This document shows positions 60,247 through 64,000 of a stretch of 64,000 nt of DNA, one piece after another; the stretch's first letter is position 1; every line of letters starts with the position of its first letter. The position numbers were made by a program, and so were the translations under genes. The notes under the pieces were generated by a model. It was not told where the DNA came from, did no database searches, and worked only from the letters and a program-made list of their open reading frames with translations. The DNA is from Neobacillus driksii (GTDB lineage: Bacteria > Bacillota > Bacilli > Bacillales > Cytobacillaceae), in assembly GCF_013409995.1 (NCBI RefSeq), contig NZ_JACCBX010000008.1, positions 231,894-295,893 of the forward strand, in the 5' to 3' direction.

Positions 60247-60471
60247 ATGAGGAGAGTAGAAATTAAACTTAAAGACCTTCTTAATGAGAGAGGCATAGAG
60301 CAAAAGAAACTTGCCGAAATGACCGGCTTAACTGAGCGTACAATAAGCGAACTAGTTAACAACAAGGTAAAACGTGTGCCTAAGGAAGCTCTGGAAAAGA
60401 TTGCAGACGCATTGGATATCGACAAGATGAGCGACATTCTTACTTTCGTAAACGAAGAAACCGCGGAATAA
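60247..60471 (+). CDS. XRE-family repressor (CI-like)
   Basis: 74-residue DNA-binding protein with HTH IEQKKLAEMTGLTERTISELVNNK. No C-terminal oligomerisation or peptidase domain. It is expressed from the plus promoter of the three-operator region and is the likely ligand of these operators. GGGGAG before the ATG. Whether it represses lytic genes or acts as Cro cannot be told. Confidence 0.75.
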   Translation: MRRVEIKLKDLLNERGIEQKKLAEMTGLTERTISELVNNKVKRVPKEALEKIADALDIDKMSDILTFVNEETAE

Positions 60472-60487
60472 TTCCCGCGGCTTTTTT
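60461..60487 (+). terminator. Terminator of the repressor gene
   Basis: CCGCGGAA / TTCCCGCGG stem followed by TTTTTT; it overlaps the stop codons of both convergent genes. Confidence 0.78.
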
Positions 60488-61124
60488 AATTGTTAACGAC
60501 TATTTTAACGCCACTTAGAAGCGGTATTGACTTCGCTGGCTGCGCCGTTAACGACTGATTAAATTGCGTAAATGTTTCGGCTTGAAATATCTTAAACGGA
60601 TATTCACCGTCAAGCGCGTACCTCTGATCCGATAATATTAAGATGTGAGGAAACGGCTTTGTCATAATTCCAGCATTATAAAAGTCGACATAACGGGCCA
60701 GTTTCTCCGACATCTGCTTATCGGAATAAAGCGTCTTTTGTACTTCTATAAAAAATGGCGTATTCCTATACATAGCGAAAATATCCGGCTCGGCATTGCC
60801 TTTACTGCCATATTTCGGCTCGACCAGAAAAGTTTCAAGCTTGCCGAGTTTCCGCATTTCTTTATATACATTCAAGATTGCGAGGAAATGTCCGATCTTG
60901 GCGCTGTTCTTCTTAATCTGCGACTCTGCTCCGAAATAAACGAACGGCTGAAAGCTAGTCGACCTCTGAATCTGTCCGTCTCGAAGTAACCGGAGCAAAA
61001 CGGAATTTGCTGCCGTTGTAGGATTTTTAATGCCTGCAAAATGTAGTTCGGCAATGCTATCGCGATCCATCACACGGAATCTATTTAAGTCGCGAATAAT
61101 TGCTTTATCGCGGCTGGTCAACAT
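60486..61124 (-). CDS. Replication-relaxation family protein
   Basis: 212-residue protein. Winged-helix start (LTSRDKAIIRDLNRFRVMDRDSIAELHF) followed by a nuclease-like fold region (EPDIFAMYRNTPFFIEVQKTLY, with D-x-E-x-Q). Family members occur with FtsK-like ATPases in plasmids and conjugative elements and are thought to aid replication initiation. Overlaps the FtsK-like gene by 20 bp. ATG at 61124. Confidence 0.78.
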   Translation of the reverse strand: MLTSRDKAIIRDLNRFRVMDRDSIAELHFAGIKNPTTAANSVLLRLLRDGQIQRSTSFQPFVYFGAESQIKKNSAKIGHFLAILNVYKEMRKLGKLETFLVEPKYGSKGNAEPDIFAMYRNTPFFIEVQKTLYSDKQMSEKLARYVDFYNAGIMTKPFPHILILSDQRYALDGEYPFKIFQAETFTQFNQSLTAQPAKSIPLLSGVKIVVNN

Positions 61125-62277
61125 CGTAAAACACATCCTTCTCGGTTAATTCTTCGGTTTTGGTTGTCGGAATTTCCGACGTACTCGACCTCGCAAACAA
61201 ATCCTTCCAGCCGTCTATTCGATATGCAGCGAGTATCTTATCCGCCTTCTCTTCCGTTAGATATGGCGCCTGCAGTTCGGTTAGTTCATCGCGTTTAATA
61301 AGGAATCGACCTGGCGTTTGCTTGCTAATGCGCTCACTGCCCGGTGTTCCGATTATCTTCGAGTTGGAGGCGTCAGTGGTCCGGAATCCCATTCGCACCG
61401 TTAACAGACCGCGAATCTTCGTATCTAGTATGTCGTGTGAAGGTCTTTGTAGCGACAGTATGCAGTAAATGCCTAGCGCCCGACCTAGCGAAACTATTTG
61501 AACGAGTTGCTTTTTCATTTCCTTGTCGTCCATGATCATTACGATCTCATCAATCGCAAGCAGGAAAAACGGAGTCTTTTCAGGCACTTTCGTAATGTGA
61601 GTGACCCGGTGTTTATTCAACAATTCGCCTCTTCGCTTCAATTCTCCGTGTATGTGCTTCAGCATTCGTGCCATGTCTTCCGGATAAACGCAGACACTTT
61701 TGACGTGCTCGACGTCCTTAAACAGAAAGAACTCGCTCATCTTTAAGTCGCCTAGGTAAATATGCAATTCGTCAGGCGTTCTATGCTGTATGAGAGTCGC
61801 CAGGATACTCCGGAGCTGTGTACTCTTACCAGCGCCAGGTTCGCCCGACACGAGGCAATTCGGCTCGGTAATGGCGTTATATACCATCCAGTTTCCTGCG
61901 CTATCCTTACCGCATACAATCGGCATTTCGAGCCCTTCGAGCTCCGGTAGTATCTTCGAATAATTGTAGGTGAGCTCCTTCGGCAGCTCTCCGTTATTAA
62001 TCGTTAGGGTAAACCGTTTGATATCGCCATCAAGCTCGACGTTTTGACCGAAATATTGTTCGAATACATAGTAGTTCTTTTGCAAAAGTTTGGGATCGAG
62101 CCCATTTGGGAGTGTGAAGGTTACGGTAGTAGAGGTGTCATTGATAGATACATTGCGGATTTTGGGAAGGATTAAGCGTTCATTGCCGTCGCTCATTTTA
62201 TAGGTTAAGTGAAGTCCGCCACTCTTAAAGGCTTTGACTAGTTTGCTACGCGTTTGTAATTTCGCCCATATGCTCAT
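61105..62277 (-). CDS. FtsK/SpoIIIE-like DNA translocase ATPase
   Basis: 390-residue ATPase. Walker A VSGEPGAGKSTQL (residues about 142-154), Walker B FFLLAIDEIVMIMDD, then SLGRALGIYCILSLQRPSHDIL as in FtsK/TcpA proteins, and C-terminal GRFLIKRDEL. No N-terminal membrane segments; a separate membrane protein gene precedes it. Such proteins move DNA in conjugation or segregation. Start at 62277 with GAGGTGG. Confidence 0.82.
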   Translation of the reverse strand: MSIWAKLQTRSKLVKAFKSGGLHLTYKMSDGNERLILPKIRNVSINDTSTTVTFTLPNGLDPKLLQKNYYVFEQYFGQNVELDGDIKRFTLTINNGELPKELTYNYSKILPELEGLEMPIVCGKDSAGNWMVYNAITEPNCLVSGEPGAGKSTQLRSILATLIQHRTPDELHIYLGDLKMSEFFLFKDVEHVKSVCVYPEDMARMLKHIHGELKRRGELLNKHRVTHITKVPEKTPFFLLAIDEIVMIMDDKEMKKQLVQIVSLGRALGIYCILSLQRPSHDILDTKIRGLLTVRMGFRTTDASNSKIIGTPGSERISKQTPGRFLIKRDELTELQAPYLTEEKADKILAAYRIDGWKDLFARSSTSEIPTTKTEELTEKDVFYDVDQPR

Positions 62278-62462
62278 CGCAGCCACCTCAATAACGCGTT
62301 AGTTTCAAGGAAGAAGATAGCGAACAATATTGCAACGATTGGCACTACTAATTTCAGCGTTGTGCTCAGCCAAGTGATTCCGAAATCTTCCGCTGTCTTT
62401 TCTAATACAACAATCGTAATGAAGCTAGCTCCAGCGATTAATACTCCCGGTCCAAACAACAT
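62274..62462 (-). CDS. Small membrane protein coupled to the FtsK-like gene
   Basis: 62-residue protein with two hydrophobic segments (GPGVLIAGASFITIVVL and LKLVVPIVAILFAIFFL). Its stop overlaps the ATG of the FtsK-like gene (ATGA). It may anchor the ATPase at the membrane. GGAGG before the ATG. Confidence 0.62.
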   Translation of the reverse strand: MLFGPGVLIAGASFITIVVLEKTAEDFGITWLSTTLKLVVPIVAILFAIFFLETNALLRWLR

Positions 62463-62732
62463 TTTGATTCCTCCTAATTTTCTGATAACTAAATTGTCTG
62501 ATTATTTAAATATTCGCTTGGTTTCCCCGGACCCCCTTCCCTTCCTTCCCGCCTTCGGCTCATTCTTTAACAGATTTTCTTTTTCGCATATTGGCAGCGT
62601 CTAAGAGCCTTAAACTGCGGTAATCCTAATGAGTAGTTACTCGTTAATAAACTATGTAGGTACTTCAGTAATATTGCCTGTACCGACTAATTATTTACCG
62701 AATTGGCAAAAGACAACCTAAGAATTAGCGCC
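62463..62732. other. Intergenic region
   Basis: 270 bp. A GCGCC-N7-GGCGC hairpin lies near 62728-62745 by the end of the XRE gene and may be its weak terminator. No frame or RNA gene recognised. Confidence 0.35.
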
Positions 62733-62945
62733 CTAGCTTGGCGCCTCTTCTGTTAAATAAAAAATGTCGTTGACTGGCCGTTTCACCTTTTCGCTAATCT
62801 GCAGCGCGATCTCGAGCGTAGGCTGTCGAGCTTCTTTTTCATACCGATTGTATTGATAGATGCTCAGCCCTAGAAAGTCTGCAAATTCCGTTTGATTCAT
62901 GCGGTGATCGTGGCGTACTTCTTTGAGCCTGTTGTTTACTGGCAT
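62733..62945 (-). CDS. XRE-family transcriptional regulator
   Basis: 70-residue DNA-binding protein: MNQTEFADFLGLSIYQYNRYEKEARQPTLEIAL is the HTH (in part). ATG at 62945 with GAGGTGA at 6 nt; the longer frame overlaps the divergent nuclease gene. It probably regulates the FtsK module below or itself. Confidence 0.8.
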   Translation of the reverse strand: MPVNNRLKEVRHDHRMNQTEFADFLGLSIYQYNRYEKEARQPTLEIALQISEKVKRPVNDIFYLTEEAPS

Positions 62946-63009
62946 TGATGTCACCTCGTCTATTAATTCGACAAAATGCGGTTTATTTCCTTTTTTGGAG
63001 GTGGTTTGA

Positions 63010-63426
63010 TTGATTGAATATATCGTATTTTTTGGGTTGCTTGCTGCGGGTTTGCTGGCATTCATATTATTCCCTAAAGCCGAGCCCATATATAACGAGC
63101 GCTTTAAATGCGAAAGTCCAATCGAGCGGCAGTTGTATGACGCATTGGAGAATCGTGGCTATGCGGTAACGTCACAGGTGCCATGCGGAAAGTATCGGAT
63201 TGACTTGGCGTTAATTGGTCCGCGTATTGCGATTGAGTGCGATGGCAAGGCGTATCATTCCTCGCCTAAAGCAAAGGCTCGGGATCGTCGCAAGGATAAG
63301 TGCTTGACGGAGAATGGATGGAAAGTACTGCGGTTTACCGGTCGGCAGATAATGCGTGACATGGGGAACGTATTACAGCGTATTGAGGAAGTAATGAGTA
63401 TACAGACGAAAAGCCCCGTCGATTGA
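63010..63426 (+). CDS. Membrane-anchored nuclease-fold protein (DUF559-like)
   Basis: 138-residue protein: one N-terminal membrane segment (IVFFGLLAAGLLAFILF), then a DUF559/Vsr-like endonuclease fold: SPIERQLYDALENRGYAV, KYRIDLALIGPRIAIECDGKAYH (D-x-E-x-K-like core) and WKVLRFTGRQI. TTG start at 63010 with GGAGG. Divergent from the XRE gene. Might act on incoming DNA at the membrane. Confidence 0.75.
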   Translation: MIEYIVFFGLLAAGLLAFILFPKAEPIYNERFKCESPIERQLYDALENRGYAVTSQVPCGKYRIDLALIGPRIAIECDGKAYHSSPKAKARDRRKDKCLTENGWKVLRFTGRQIMRDMGNVLQRIEEVMSIQTKSPVD

Positions 63427-63438
63427 CGAGGCTATTTT
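63411..63438. terminator. Terminator of the nuclease gene
   Basis: Stem AGCCCCGTC / GACGAGGCT around GATT, followed by ATTTTTG; convergent with the next gene, so probably bidirectional. Confidence 0.75.
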
Positions 63439-63620
63439 TGCGTTTGCTGTTTTTGTAACTTTTCCATCAGCCTGGTTATCGCCAATTTCTCCGCAGCTTC
63501 CTCAGTATCTGCGTAACAATTATGTACACCGCAGGTACCATCGTGCGCCATCGCCATGTAACCTTCATCGTACTGAAAAATCCTTAACTTAATCGGTAAC
63601 CTCTTCGAAATATAAGCCAT
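63432..63620 (-). CDS. Hypothetical prophage protein
   Basis: 62-residue protein (LRIFQYDEGYMAMAHDGTCGVHNCYADTEEAAEKLA in part), with two Cys and a helical C-terminus. Not recognised. The ATG at 63620 has GTGAGG upstream. Confidence 0.5.
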   Translation of the reverse strand: MAYISKRLPIKLRIFQYDEGYMAMAHDGTCGVHNCYADTEEAAEKLAITRLMEKLQKQQTQK

Positions 63621-63705
63621 CGTTTGATCGCCTCACTTTCCTACGTTAAGGAATTCGGTAGGCCCTGGACCATACCTGCGAGGAATTGAGAACGTTGTGT
63701 GTCCG

Positions 63706-63837
63706 TTACTTACCCTTCATTTTTTCAATAAGTAACTCAACTTCTTTCAGAAGATATTCTTCAATTTTAATTTCCCCTAAATATACTCGTTTTCTAATTT
63801 TTATTTTAGGTGTAGGTTGTTTCTCCACATTAGTCAT
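63706..63837 (-). CDS. Small prophage protein
   Basis: 43-residue basic protein (MTNVEKQPTPKIKIRKRVYL, then IEEYLLKEVELLIEKMKGK). Its ATG overlaps the stop of the GNPVLKE-family gene by 8 bp, indicating coupling. Not recognised. Confidence 0.45.
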   Translation of the reverse strand: MTNVEKQPTPKIKIRKRVYLGEIKIEEYLLKEVELLIEKMKGK

Positions 63838-64000
63838 CTCTGTAACAATTTTGGATGGCTCTCCGAATGTTCTTCAGCACCGGATTCCCTTTTTCCGTTT
63901 CCTCTTTAATCCATTGCCTCAATTCTTCCGAAGTTAGTCGCCACAACTCTGAATGGACCATAACGGTTGTATTGCCCGTTTTCGAAATACTTTTAAACAC
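63830..64000 (-). CDS. Small prophage protein, GNPVLKE family (copy C, 5' end off or at the window edge)
   Basis: At least 56 codons, reading GNTTVMVHSELWRLTSEELR, then WIKEETEKGNPVLKNIRRA, to TAA at 63830. Very close to copy B at 59087. A GTG at 64000 could be the start, but the frame is open to the window edge. Confidence 0.6.
   Translation of the reverse strand: MFKSISKTGNTTVMVHSELWRLTSEELRQWIKEETEKGNPVLKNIRRAIQNCYRDD

Larger units (their letters stand above)
34482..64000. mobile_element. Prophage, siphovirus type (right end off the window)
   Basis: Nearly 30 kb of phage genes starting at the tRNA-Ser fragment: lysis, tail, head, packaging, replication and lysogeny modules, transcribed mainly on the minus strand. 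Head genes are SPP1-like (portal, MuF), with a long tape measure, Dit and Tal, indicating a long non-contractile tail. No integrase is visible; it should lie near the right end. Structural genes look intact, so the prophage may be functional. Confidence 0.95.

Overview
The window comes from a low-GC, endospore-forming Bacillaceae chromosome (Neobacillus/Bacillus-like; the genus is inference). Host signatures are a SpoVAF-type germination protein, a spore sulfolactate cluster like Bacillus subtilis yisZ-yitA-yitB-yitD, YabR, YqhV, a YpzG-like small protein, DbpA/YxiN, and Bacillus-type BirA and MhqR operators.

Host part (1 to about 34.5 kb). Biotin genes bioY-bioB lie under a BirA operator. 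Next come two GNAT acetyltransferases, an LD-carboxypeptidase, a PAP2 phosphatase, a flavin monooxygenase, tandem DUF3147 membrane proteins, a hydroxyacid dehydrogenase, the helicase DbpA, a guanylate-kinase-like protein, YabR, a DUF3231 protein and a HAD phosphatase. A five-gene operon (15.1-18.9 kb) encodes APS kinase, ATP sulfurylase, APS/PAPS reductase, a histidine phosphatase and phosphosulfolactate synthase; an MFS carrier and a TauE exporter lie beside it. Then follow SpoVAF, a lipoprotein gene interrupted by an in-frame TAG, a complete branched-chain amino acid ABC transporter, a hemerythrin/PAS protein, an MhqR-type dioxygenase, methionine aminopeptidase and a Cys-rich pentapeptide-repeat protein. 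This part ends with four ~52-bp tandem repeats and tRNA-Arg(TCT).

Prophage part (34,482 to beyond 64,000). A 42-nt copy of the 3' end of tRNA-Ser, including CCA, marks the left attachment site. Most phage genes are on the minus strand, so function runs right to left. From the right: a small-protein family, a membrane-anchored nuclease-fold protein, an FtsK-like ATPase with a replication-relaxation protein, a repressor with three operators between divergent promoters, antirepressor and XRE regulators, a HTH putative replication initiator beside two arrays of direct repeats (likely origin), terminase, SPP1-type portal and MuF protein, scaffold, N4-gp56-like capsid, connectors, tail tube, tail chaperones with a probable +1 frameshift, tape measure, Dit, a beta-helix spike, Tal, XhlA, amidase and holin. 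A DNA ligase gene sits beside attL. The integrase and the other att site are not in the window.

The most novel-looking element is a divergent two-gene cargo (39.5-41.4 kb) inserted between tail genes: an HExxH metallopeptidase-like protein and a HEPN-like protein. It looks like a candidate phage-borne defence or toxin locus. Family names come from reading the proteins, not from database searches.
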